Below, piece after piece: positions 15,656-24,278 of a DNA stretch of 64,000 bases. The DNA is from Bacteroidales bacterium (lineage in GTDB: Bacteria > Bacteroidota > Bacteroidia > Bacteroidales > FEN-979), in the NCBI GenBank assembly GCA_025355465.1, contig JANXZO010000059.1, forward strand, positions 1 to 64,000, read 5' to 3'. Each line of letters begins with the position of its first letter. Position 1 is the first letter of the stretch. The translations under genes were made by a program, and so were the position numbers. Below the pieces are notes generated by a model. That model was not told where the DNA came from and made no database searches. It was given only the letters and a program-made list of their open reading frames with translations.

Positions 15656-18595
15656 TTATTCAATGGTGATCTCGTCGGCAAATATCCATGCTTTTTTCCC
15701 TGCGCCAAGGTGCCATTCGGGACAAGTTCCGCGGTTCTTCGCCACCACACGGATGTATCGCGCCTTCACCGGCTTCAGCTCAAGTCTGTAATCCCTGAGC
15801 ACGGTTCCGGCGGCATGTTCATCCGTGTTGTTTTCCACCATGCCTATCTCCCGGAAGTTAACTCCGTTGCCGGAAATGGAAAAAGTCACGGTTACCGGCA
15901 TGAATATCCATGAATCCTGATCCTGCAAGGCACTGAATGAAAGCCTGTGAACGGGCTGTTCTGTGCCAAGATCAATGACCGCATCCACATCCACCCCTTC
16001 ATAACCCTGCCAATTCCCCGTCCGGAAATTCTCTCCCCCGCGAATACCATTGATGAGCGCCAGGTTTCCTCCGCCATTGTATTGACCGGCACAGGCAGTG
16101 TTCAGTGTGATCTTCCTGTTTTTCGGTATTTGGATGAATTCTGCCCTGATCGGATCACTGGGTGGTAGTCCGGGTTTTACGGCAATTGCCCGCAATGTCG
16201 TGTTCTTGCGAAATACGAAAGGGTGCTGATAAACGCTCGATTTGAGGTTTGGTTCCCTGCCATCCAGGGTGTACCGGATGATTACTCCGCCCGCCGGACA
16301 GGAGAGCGAAACGACGGTGGAATCAAGGAATGTGCGTTCTCCTTTTTCCACCGAAGGTACCGGAGTGATCTGGTTGGCGGTAATCCTTGTGGATGGGAAA
16401 TCACCGGCTCCGATACCCCAGGCTTTGTTGGGTTCAGAACCCATATTGAAAACCAGTTCACCTCCTTTCATCAGCTCGCTGTGGTTCACGTAACTTTTCG
16501 AGTAGGGTCTGCCGTTTAACGTGGCCGACTGAATGTAAAAGTTGGTTTCACTCAGCCGGTTGGCGCGCACCACAAATGATTTTCCATTCTCCAGCTTTAT
16601 CGTAGCCCTGGGGAACAGGGGCGTCCCGATAGCATAAACTTCAGATCCGGGTGTTACCGGGTAAAAGCCGAGGCTGCTCAAAACAAACCACGAGGACATC
16701 TGTCCGCAATCTTCATTGCCGATCAATCCGTCGGGCTGATCAAGATAAAACTCCTTGCAGATCCGGTGTACCAGCGCCTGTGTCTTCCAGGGTTCAGCCG
16801 CATAGTCGTAAAGGTAGGCCATGTGGTGACTTGGTTCATTGCCGTGGGCATACTGGCCTATCAATCCCGAGATGTCGGCCTGATCGCGGCCTGTGGTCCT
16901 TGAGTCGGCGCTGAAGAGTGCATCAAGCTTCTTCGAAAACCGCTCACGCCCACCCAGCAGAATCATCAGCCCATCGAGGTCCTGGGGAACATAAAAGCTG
17001 TACTGCCACGCATTGGCTTCCGTATAATTGAAGTTAACCTCGGCAGGATCGAACGGGGTAAGCCAGGTTTCATTCATTTTGGCACGCATGAAACCGGTGG
17101 AACGATCGAAAATATTCTTGTAATTCTGAGCCCTGCGGATATACGTTTTGAAATCATCGTCGCGTCCCATGGCTTTGGCCATTGTTGCAATACACCAGTC
17201 GTCGTAGGCGTATTCAAGTGTTTTCGATACCGACTCGCCTTGCTGGTCGCCGGGAATGTAGCCTTTGGTTTTGAGGAATTTGAGGCCGAGGTGGTCGAGT
17301 TCGGCGCTATGTTTCATCGCTGTGAGCGCTTTTTCTGCATCAAAACCGGTGATCCCTTTCAGATAAGCATCGGCAATTACAGGAACGGCATGATACCCGA
17401 TCATACAACCGGTTTCATTACCGGAAAGTTCCCACACCGGCAGCGTTCCTCCTTCGTCATACTGCCTGAGGAAGGTCTTTATGAAATCGACTGTACGCTT
17501 CTGGTCGATGATGGTATAAAGCGGGTGGGCCGCACGGTAGGTATCCCAGAGTGAAAACACTGTATAATAATCGAATCCGTCAGTCTGATGCACCTTCAGG
17601 TCCCTTCCCCGGTATTGACCGTCGACGTCGTTGTAAATATTGGGCTGCAGCATGGCATGATAGAGTGCGGTGTAAAAGACCGTCATCTGTGCAGGAGAGC
17701 CGTCTTCGATCTTTATTTTTCCCAGCTCCTTATTCCATAAAGCCATCGCATCACTTTTCACCCTGGCAAAATCCCATCCGCTGTTCTCCGCCTCAAGGTT
17801 TTTTCTTGCCCCGTCGATGCTTACCCCCGAGATGCCTACCTTCACAAGGATGGTTTCACCGGTCTCTGTCAGGTACCGAAAACCTGCACGAAGATTGGTT
17901 CCGCTGGCTTCCCTGATACCTGATGCAAGGGGTTCTCCATTCGATTCGATGATATACGAACTGAACGGTTTGGAAAACTTTGCTACAAAATAAACCATTT
18001 GCCGCGAAGCCCATGCCTGAGACACGCGAAAACCTTCAATTTCGCTGTTGTTTACGATTTTCATCCCGGATTCCAGCACCTTGTCGCGGTGCACGAGATC
18101 CAGGATTATCGAAGCATAATCGGAAGCCGGAAAGGTGTAACAGTGCATCCCGGTCCTGGCGGTTGCCGTGAGTTCGACCAGGATGTTGGGTTTATTCAGA
18201 GTTACCCGGTAAAATCCCGGTGTTGCTGCTTCACTCATTTTGTTGAAGGTGGACTTGTAGCCATATCCCGCAAGTTTTACGGGGCCGATAGCCGGCATCA
18301 GGAGGATATCTCCATAATCCGAACAACCCGTGCCGCTCAAATGGGTATGACTGAATCCGTAAATTACCGAATCTGAATTGTGGTAGGCCGAACAACCATC
18401 CCAGCCATCGAGTCGTGTATCCGGACTCAACTGAACCATCCCGAAAGGAACAGACACTCCCGGGAACGTATGCCCGTGTCCGCCTGTGCCGATCATCGGG
18501 TTCACCAGACTTGCAGGAGAAAACGGCTCCTGGCACAAGCCCGTAACCGTAAAGAATAACAGGAGTGCAAGGAAAAAGACATTGGGTTTTTGCAT
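15656..18595 (-). CDS. Secreted GH92 alpha-mannosidase with C-terminal accessory domains
   Basis: A 979-residue protein with signal peptide (MQKPNVFFLALLLFFTVTG) and a full GH92 module starting VNPMIGTGGHGHTFPG. The family catalytic regions are visible as YTEANAWQY and GNEDCGQMSSW. GH92 enzymes are calcium-dependent exo-alpha-mannosidases acting on N-glycans and fungal mannans. After about residue 745 come two accessory modules: a chitobiase-C-like beta domain (IIRYTLDGREP) and a discoidin-like module ending FADEITIE, both plausible for carbohydrate binding. The ATG at 18595 is preferred over 18622 because it opens the signal peptide and follows the upstream stop by one base (TAA-T-ATG). It is tightly linked to the phosphatase-fold gene upstream and EamA downstream. 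Confidence 0.93.
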   Translation of the reverse strand: MQKPNVFFLALLLFFTVTGLCQEPFSPASLVNPMIGTGGHGHTFPGVSVPFGMVQLSPDTRLDGWDGCSAYHNSDSVIYGFSHTHLSGTGCSDYGDILLMPAIGPVKLAGYGYKSTFNKMSEAATPGFYRVTLNKPNILVELTATARTGMHCYTFPASDYASIILDLVHRDKVLESGMKIVNNSEIEGFRVSQAWASRQMVYFVAKFSKPFSSYIIESNGEPLASGIREASGTNLRAGFRYLTETGETILVKVGISGVSIDGARKNLEAENSGWDFARVKSDAMALWNKELGKIKIEDGSPAQMTVFYTALYHAMLQPNIYNDVDGQYRGRDLKVHQTDGFDYYTVFSLWDTYRAAHPLYTIIDQKRTVDFIKTFLRQYDEGGTLPVWELSGNETGCMIGYHAVPVIADAYLKGITGFDAEKALTAMKHSAELDHLGLKFLKTKGYIPGDQQGESVSKTLEYAYDDWCIATMAKAMGRDDDFKTYIRRAQNYKNIFDRSTGFMRAKMNETWLTPFDPAEVNFNYTEANAWQYSFYVPQDLDGLMILLGGRERFSKKLDALFSADSRTTGRDQADISGLIGQYAHGNEPSHHMAYLYDYAAEPWKTQALVHRICKEFYLDQPDGLIGNEDCGQMSSWFVLSSLGFYPVTPGSEVYAIGTPLFPRATIKLENGKSFVVRANRLSETNFYIQSATLNGRPYSKSYVNHSELMKGGELVFNMGSEPNKAWGIGAGDFPSTRITANQITPVPSVEKGERTFLDSTVVSLSCPAGGVIIRYTLDGREPNLKSSVYQHPFVFRKNTTLRAIAVKPGLPPSDPIRAEFIQIPKNRKITLNTACAGQYNGGGNLALINGIRGGENFRTGNWQGYEGVDVDAVIDLGTEQPVHRLSFSALQDQDSWIFMPVTVTFSISGNGVNFREIGMVENNTDEHAAGTVLRDYRLELKPVKARYIRVVAKNRGTCPEWHLGAGKKAWIFADEITIE

Positions 18596-18596
18596 A

Positions 18597-19472
18597 TTAT
18601 TTTTTTGTTTGCAGGATTTCAAATCGAGTCAGCACCGGAAGATGATCAGAAGGATATTTCCCGTTGAGATTGAAGGTGATCACCTGGTGTGACTTCACTA
18701 CGATACCCGACAGGTTTTGGCAAAAGATAAAATCGATGGTATTGGCGGGTTCCGGCTGAAACGGGAAGCCGATGAAGGTGTAGTCAGGACCAGCAGGTTC
18801 GTTGCGCGAGATTCGCTCGGTGTTCATAAGCGGTTTCGCGGTTGCCGACCCGGTAAGTATGTCATACATCTCGCTCCGCCTGGTATCATTGAAATCACCG
18901 GTAACGATAACCTTGTGTTTACCGGCAATCTGCTGGATCGCAGATAGCAGTAGTCTGGCGGATTCGTTTCTGGCCAGCACACTCATATGATCGAAATGTG
19001 TATTGAAGAAAAACAGCGTCTTTCCCGAAAAACTGTCTTTGAGTTTGGCCCAGGTAACGATTCTCGTACAGGCCGTATTCCACGATTTTGAACCGGGTAC
19101 TTCTGGAGTCTCAGACAACCAGAAGGTGCCCGAATCTTTCAATTTGAAACGAAGAACATTGTAAAAAATCGGAGAAAATTCTCCCGCCTCTTTCCCGTCC
19201 TCACGCCCCACACCAACGGATGCATAGGTTTTCAACAACCGGGTAAGGTCTGTCAGCTGGTCTTTAAGCACCTCCTGGCAACCAATGACATCCGGCTTTG
19301 TTTCATTCAGCATCTCTGCAACGATCGGTTTTCTCAGCGGCCAGGCGTAGATACCGTCATCAGGGTTGTTCAGCCGGATGTTAAAAGTCATCACGGCGAG
19401 ATCCCATTTTTGCGTTTTCGCGGTGAATGGCAGCAAAAGTGTAAAGGCAAGTAACCAGAGGGTTTTCGGCAT
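18597..19472 (-). CDS. Secreted endonuclease/exonuclease/phosphatase family protein
   Basis: A 291-residue protein with a signal peptide and the fold markers of the EEP superfamily: MTFNIRLNN near the N-terminus, DVIGCQEV (metal-binding Glu), VTGDFNDT in the centre and PSDHLPV (catalytic His) at the end. The superfamily includes DNases, sphingomyelinases and phosphodiesterases. Secreted Bacteroidota members next to mannosidase genes are common and could hydrolyse phosphodiesters, for example mannose-phosphate decorations, though that is an inference. It lies between GH2 (4-base gap) and GH92 (1-base gap), so it belongs to the same operon. Confidence 0.85.
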   Translation of the reverse strand: MPKTLWLLAFTLLLPFTAKTQKWDLAVMTFNIRLNNPDDGIYAWPLRKPIVAEMLNETKPDVIGCQEVLKDQLTDLTRLLKTYASVGVGREDGKEAGEFSPIFYNVLRFKLKDSGTFWLSETPEVPGSKSWNTACTRIVTWAKLKDSFSGKTLFFFNTHFDHMSVLARNESARLLLSAIQQIAGKHKVIVTGDFNDTRRSEMYDILTGSATAKPLMNTERISRNEPAGPDYTFIGFPFQPEPANTIDFIFCQNLSGIVVKSHQVITFNLNGKYPSDHLPVLTRFEILQTKK

Positions 19473-19476
19473 ATCA

Positions 19477-21999
19477 TTAATAGGAATCTACCAGAGATTT
19501 AATTTGGATCTTTTCGGTGAGCTTGGGATCGTTTACAGTGGTATAGAAAAGTACCTCATAGATTTCACCCGGCAGGATATCAAAATAGTTGTCTTTAAAC
19601 TCGCCCGGGACAGAAGATTGGAGCATCGCGTTCTTCACCATAAAGTCGGTGACGATCTGAATTTTATAACCTTCAGGAATCTTAAACGCCCTTAATACGG
19701 TGGTTGGTTTAGGGAGATTCAGCGCAACGGGATCGGCAAAATAGAGGTTGTTTTCTGAAAGCAAACCGTTCAATCCGGCCAACCTGGCTGAAAAAACGAC
19801 ATTTTTCGGGTCTATTCCGGCCAGTAACCCCGACTGCAGCGTATCGTAGTAAACTTCACTCGTGTTGGCAGGAATATCAACATAATACATTTCATCCAGC
19901 AACACCTTCCCGGTGAAGTCGTACATCTTTAGTTTCATGGTACCTTTTTCAAGATAATTCTGATCTGAAGAGATGTAAACTTTCACGCGATCATTTTCAA
20001 CAACCGGCGAGATAAGGATTTTTCTGTACTGCTTCTCAACCTCAAACCATAAGGCCTTCTTCTTTCCATAACCATCCCGCGACGACCACGAAACCACAGG
20101 CCAGCAATCGTTCAGCTGCCAGTACATGGTTCCCATGCAAATCGGTTTCGCCCTCCGGTGCGCCTGAATGGCAACCGACATTCCTTCAGACTGCAATAAC
20201 TGACTTACGTAGTTGTAGGAATCAAAATCCTTTGGCTTCCGGTAATCGCGCAACAGATATTCGTCGATGGTTTCGTAGCCAACCGGATGTTTCTGATGGG
20301 CTTTCATCACGGGTGACCCCAACGTTCTGTCTGTCGGCAGGGTGATCTTTTCAATGGTAGAAGGATCCGGAAAACCCTGGAATCCGAATTCTGACATAAA
20401 GCGGGGGATCTTTTTCTGATAGTTTGCCAGAGGCTCCTTTCCCCACCATACACCCCAATAATGCATGTCCCCATCGGTGAGGCTCTGCGGCCGGCCCCAT
20501 CCGTTGAGCGGAGAGGAGGGGATATAGGGCCGGAGCGTATCGAAACGCCGGATGCCGTTAGGGATAATTTCATTGAAAATTGTACGATATATCCGGTGGA
20601 TCTCTGTTGAATCCTCCTTGCTGTATCCATATTGTTTCTGCCAGCCCCAGTTCTTCCATCCTTCGTCTATTTCATTGTTGCCGCACCATAAGGCAATGCT
20701 GGGGTGACCGCGCAGCCTGACAATGTTCTGGATCACTTCGTCGCGTACGCTGCTCAAAAAATCCTTGCCGCCAGGGTACATGGCACAGGCAAACATAAAA
20801 TCCTGCCACACCATGATCCCATTCTGATCGCAGAGATCATAAAAGATGTCATTTTCATAAATGCCGCCTCCCCAAACACGAAGCATATTCATTCCGGCTT
20901 CCTTCACATCATTGAGCAGCGTGGTGTATGTAGAATCCGATACCCGGGGCAGGAAGTTATCCTGTGGAATATAATTGGCTCCCTTCACAAAACAGGGAAT
21001 GCCGTTCACCTTGAAATAGAAGGAACGTCCTGTTGAATCAGGGTCGCGGATGAGCTCGATGGTTCTCAATCCAACCCGCTGGTGACCTTTTCCGATTGCC
21101 TTTCCCTGAATGTCAACCTGCCAGTTAAAGTTGTAAAGTGTGCTGTTCCCCATCCCATTTGGCCACCACCGTTCGGGATGACCAATAGCAAAGTCGCCCC
21201 GGATAAGGTTGGGCCCTGCGCGGAGAATTACCGGCTGTTTGAAAATCAAGGTGGAATCTCCAAAGAGCTTGATCTCCGCGGTATCGGGTTTGTCGGCCAG
21301 AATGGTGAAAATTGCCGACATCACGGCGAGGGTGTCAGTCAGCTTTTTCTGAACAAACTGCACTCCCAGCACCTTGGCGTAGTTCCATTGGTTAAGGTAG
21401 ATCGGACGCCAGATCCCGCTGGTGATCAGCGTGGGCCCCCAATCCCAGCCATACTGATAGGCAGCCTTCCGCGACACAACCTTTTCGTCGCCCGGAAGTT
21501 TGTACCTGAGCTGGCTGTATCTCCACTTGTTCTCACCAACCACAGATGGAAACTGTATCCTGATGGTATTTGCCCCGACGCGCAGGTAACGCTTCACCTC
21601 CGTGGTCCAGTCCTTGAACATATTGTCGGCTACAACCACCAGCGAATCATTCACAAAAACATTTGCATAGGTGTCTAAGCCTTTGCAAACGAGTTCGATA
21701 TGTCGTGAAGCATAATTTTCCTTATCATAATTGAAGGTTTTCTGGTACTCCCATCCGATCTCACCCACCCACTGAACTTTTGACTCATTATCGCGGTAAT
21801 AGGGGTCAGGTATCGCTTTGTTGTTCATCAGGTCGAGCTGAACCACCCCGGGTACATGTGCCGGAAGCCAATCCGATGAGCCTGCCTTGCGGAATTTCCA
21901 CTCGCCGTTAAGATCAAACTTATTCAGCTCCTGAGCGAAACCTGCGATATGTGTAAGAAAAAGAAGAAGGAGCAGCGAAATGGAGAAGATACGGTTCAT
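19477..21999 (-). CDS. Secreted GH2 beta-mannosidase
   Basis: An 840-residue protein with signal peptide (ISLLLLLFLTHIAGFAQ) and GH2 layout: N-terminal jelly roll beginning LNGEWKFRKAG, immunoglobulin-like domain, then a TIM barrel. The acid/base is in CGNNEIDEGW (Glu443) and the nucleophile in MSEFGFQGFP (Glu537). YRDNESKVQWVGEIGWEYQ near residue 70 and VWGGGIYENDIFYDLCD are typical of the beta-mannosidase subgroup, which removes the core beta-1,4-mannose of N-glycans or mannobiose units. It is first in the minus-strand run and would supply the step after GH92. The promoter should lie in 22000-22136, but I see no good TAnnTTTG match there. Confidence 0.92.
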   Translation of the reverse strand: MNRIFSISLLLLLFLTHIAGFAQELNKFDLNGEWKFRKAGSSDWLPAHVPGVVQLDLMNNKAIPDPYYRDNESKVQWVGEIGWEYQKTFNYDKENYASRHIELVCKGLDTYANVFVNDSLVVVADNMFKDWTTEVKRYLRVGANTIRIQFPSVVGENKWRYSQLRYKLPGDEKVVSRKAAYQYGWDWGPTLITSGIWRPIYLNQWNYAKVLGVQFVQKKLTDTLAVMSAIFTILADKPDTAEIKLFGDSTLIFKQPVILRAGPNLIRGDFAIGHPERWWPNGMGNSTLYNFNWQVDIQGKAIGKGHQRVGLRTIELIRDPDSTGRSFYFKVNGIPCFVKGANYIPQDNFLPRVSDSTYTTLLNDVKEAGMNMLRVWGGGIYENDIFYDLCDQNGIMVWQDFMFACAMYPGGKDFLSSVRDEVIQNIVRLRGHPSIALWCGNNEIDEGWKNWGWQKQYGYSKEDSTEIHRIYRTIFNEIIPNGIRRFDTLRPYIPSSPLNGWGRPQSLTDGDMHYWGVWWGKEPLANYQKKIPRFMSEFGFQGFPDPSTIEKITLPTDRTLGSPVMKAHQKHPVGYETIDEYLLRDYRKPKDFDSYNYVSQLLQSEGMSVAIQAHRRAKPICMGTMYWQLNDCWPVVSWSSRDGYGKKKALWFEVEKQYRKILISPVVENDRVKVYISSDQNYLEKGTMKLKMYDFTGKVLLDEMYYVDIPANTSEVYYDTLQSGLLAGIDPKNVVFSARLAGLNGLLSENNLYFADPVALNLPKPTTVLRAFKIPEGYKIQIVTDFMVKNAMLQSSVPGEFKDNYFDILPGEIYEVLFYTTVNDPKLTEKIQIKSLVDSY

Positions 22000-22136
22000 T
22001 GCACGATATTTTGAGTCGCGAAATTACCGAATTAATATCAAAGTTGGTTCCTTTGGGGTGTTTTCTGCCGTGCCTTATGGAGGCAATTGATTTTATGTTT
22101 AATTTCGGCATACTATAATAATTACAACACAGTAAA

Positions 22137-23315
22137 ATGATCGATTTAAATACGCTTCATAAACATTTTGTTGATTTGTATGGGAACGCTACAGACAAAC
22201 CCAGGCTTTTTTTTGCTCCCGGAAGGGTGAACCTGATTGGTGAGCATACAGATTATAATGGCGGCTTCGTTCTCCCATGCGCACTGCAATTCGGCACCTA
22301 CCTGTTCATCCGGCCTACGGCTGATAACCGCATCAGGCTGGCTTCTCAGAATGAATCGTACAAAGGCGATATCCTCCTGGATGACATTTCGAAAAAGGTG
22401 GAAAACCATTGGATCAACTATCCGCTCGGCATTATCGATCAGTTCCGGCAACTGGATATCCTGGTACCCGGTTTCGAGATGTTGTATTCAGGTGATATAC
22501 CGGGAAGCGCCGGACTATCCTCCTCGGCCTCCATCGAAATGGTTACTGCCTTTGCGTTGAAAACCATGCTTTCTGCAGACCACCTTGAAATGATCGACCT
22601 GGTAAAGCTTGCGCAACGTGCCGAAAACCAGTTTATCGGGGTGAACTGTGGCATCATGGATATGTTTGCAGTTGGCATGGGCAAAAAGGATCAGGCGCTC
22701 TTCCTGAATTGCCATACCCTGGAATACAAATGCGTGCCCCTTGAACTCAAAGGTTTTACGCTGGTGATCATCAATACGGGTAAGAAAAGAGGTCTCGCCG
22801 ACTCCAAATACAACGAACGTGTAGCCGAATGCCAGCTGGCGGTGTCATACCTCGACCGCATTCGTCCGGTTTCCAGGCTTGGCGAAATTAATTTCATGGA
22901 GTTCTTCAAGGAACAGGACCTCATCCCGGATGAGCTCATCCGCAGACGAGCCCGCCATGTGGTGTCGGAAGATCTGCGTGTGCTGAATGCCGTATCGTGT
23001 CTACAAAAGGGAGACCTGCATCAGTTCGGCGTTCTGATGAATGCTTCTCATGAATCGCTTCGCGACAACTACGAAGTAACGGGGATTGAACTGGATACCC
23101 TGGTGGAAGAGGCGCAGAAAATCAATGGCGTACTTGGCGCCAGAATGACCGGTGCAGGCTTCGGTGGCTGCACCGTAAATCTGGTGAAGGAAGATGTTGT
23201 GGATCAATTCATCACGCAAGTGAGCGAAGTCTATCAAAACAAAACCGGACTCACCCCTGTATTTTATCTTGCAGAGGTCTCCGACGGGGTTAAGGAAATC
23301 CTGTTAAATCAATAA
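22137..23315 (+). CDS. galK: Galactokinase
   Basis: A 392-residue GHMP kinase that phosphorylates galactose at C1 in the Leloir pathway. The galactokinase signature GRVNLIGEHTDYNGGFVLP is at residues 28-46, the ATP-binding PGSAGLSSSASIEM near 120, and the third GHMP motif GARMTGAGFGGC near 340. It is cytosolic. The gene is divergent from GH2, followed 21 bases later by the polyphosphate kinase, with an aldose-1-epimerase gene 1 kb further on the opposite strand. Only a near match to a -7 element (TATGTTTA, 22094-22101) is seen upstream. Confidence 0.96.
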   Translation: MIDLNTLHKHFVDLYGNATDKPRLFFAPGRVNLIGEHTDYNGGFVLPCALQFGTYLFIRPTADNRIRLASQNESYKGDILLDDISKKVENHWINYPLGIIDQFRQLDILVPGFEMLYSGDIPGSAGLSSSASIEMVTAFALKTMLSADHLEMIDLVKLAQRAENQFIGVNCGIMDMFAVGMGKKDQALFLNCHTLEYKCVPLELKGFTLVIINTGKKRGLADSKYNERVAECQLAVSYLDRIRPVSRLGEINFMEFFKEQDLIPDELIRRRARHVVSEDLRVLNAVSCLQKGDLHQFGVLMNASHESLRDNYEVTGIELDTLVEEAQKINGVLGARMTGAGFGGCTVNLVKEDVVDQFITQVSEVYQNKTGLTPVFYLAEVSDGVKEILLNQ

Positions 23316-23336
23316 TTCTCATTTAATAACACGATC

Positions 23337-24236
23337 ATGGGACACAAGGACAAAAAAGAGAAGAAAAAGAGTAAAACCCAGGATGCTGAAAAAAATGTGA
23401 ATCCGGAAGACTCAAAAAATCCGATCGCAGTATCACATGATCCTGAGGATGAAGGCAGTGAGAAACTACCCCGCCGGTATTATGAGGAGGAACTGGTAAA
23501 ACTCCAGGTGGAACTGGTAAAACTCCAGGAGTGGATCAAATACAAAGGTCTGCGGGTTGTTGTTCTCTTTGAAGGCCGCGATGCTGCCGGAAAAGGCGGG
23601 GCAATCAAACGGATCACCGAAACGCTCAATCCCCGCATTTGCCGGGTAGTAGCGCTTGGTGTTCCCACCGAGAAGGAGAAGACACAATGGTATTTTCAGC
23701 GTTATGTCACCCACCTTCCGGCCGCAGGAGAGATGGTGTTGTTCGACCGCAGCTGGTATAACCGGGCTGGTGTTGAAAGGGTCATGGGATTTTGTACCGA
23801 AGCACAATACTGGGATTTCCTGCGCTCCTGTCCGAACTTTGAAACCATGTTGATCCGCTCCGGGATAATGCTCGTGAAATACTGGTTCTCAGTAAGCGAT
23901 AAAGAGCAGGAGAAAAGATTTCTGCAACGTATCGACGATCCTACACGCCGGTGGAAAATCAGTCCGATGGATGTTGAATCAAGACAGAAATGGGTGGAAT
24001 ACTCAAAAGCCAAGGACGACATGTTTTCCTATACCGACACCAAACAGTCGCCCTGGAATGTGGTCGAAGCCGACGATAAGCGGCGTTCGCGGCTTAACTG
24101 CATCAGCCACCTGCTGAGCCTGGTACCTTACGAGGAGGTTCCGCGCGAAGAGATCATCCTTCCTCCGCTGGAGCGTGATAAGGCTTATGTTCGCCCGCCA
24201 ATGGCTGAACAGACCTTTGTGCCGAACAGGTATTAA
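23337..24236 (+). CDS. ppk2: Polyphosphate kinase 2
   Basis: A 299-residue single-domain PPK2, which transfers phosphate between polyphosphate and nucleotides. Walker A is GRDAAGKGG (80-88), and the lid/Walker B region includes LFDRSWYNRAGVERVMGF. The length and single domain fit class I enzymes, which act on nucleoside diphosphates. The N-terminus is a lysine-rich, charged extension. Just before the kinase domain a heptad is duplicated exactly (ELVKLQV-ELVKLQE, residues 52-65). The gene follows galK by 21 bases and may be co-transcribed, perhaps linking sugar phosphorylation to phosphate stores, though that is speculative. Confidence 0.93.
   Translation: MGHKDKKEKKKSKTQDAEKNVNPEDSKNPIAVSHDPEDEGSEKLPRRYYEEELVKLQVELVKLQEWIKYKGLRVVVLFEGRDAAGKGGAIKRITETLNPRICRVVALGVPTEKEKTQWYFQRYVTHLPAAGEMVLFDRSWYNRAGVERVMGFCTEAQYWDFLRSCPNFETMLIRSGIMLVKYWFSVSDKEQEKRFLQRIDDPTRRWKISPMDVESRQKWVEYSKAKDDMFSYTDTKQSPWNVVEADDKRRSRLNCISHLLSLVPYEEVPREEIILPPLERDKAYVRPPMAEQTFVPNRY
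23489..23530 (+). repeat. 21-bp tandem duplication within ppk2
   Basis: GGAACTGGTAAAACTCCAGG occurs twice in direct succession with a 21-bp period (23489-23509 and 23510-23530). Only the last base of the unit differs. It keeps the frame and adds one heptad, with ELVKLQ repeated, in the helix before Walker A. The near identity suggests recent slippage. Confidence 0.9.
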
Positions 24237-24278
24237 AGGTTAACCGGCAGAGCGTACCGGGATGGTTTGCAGAATTTG

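Noticed and set aside
21082-21678. 198-codon plus-strand frame
   Set aside because: Antisense to the GH2 mannosidase and without any recognisable feature.
22000-22136. Promoter for galK or the GH2 operon
   Set aside because: Only a 7-of-8 match (TATGTTTA) on the plus strand and none on the minus strand; not strong enough to list.
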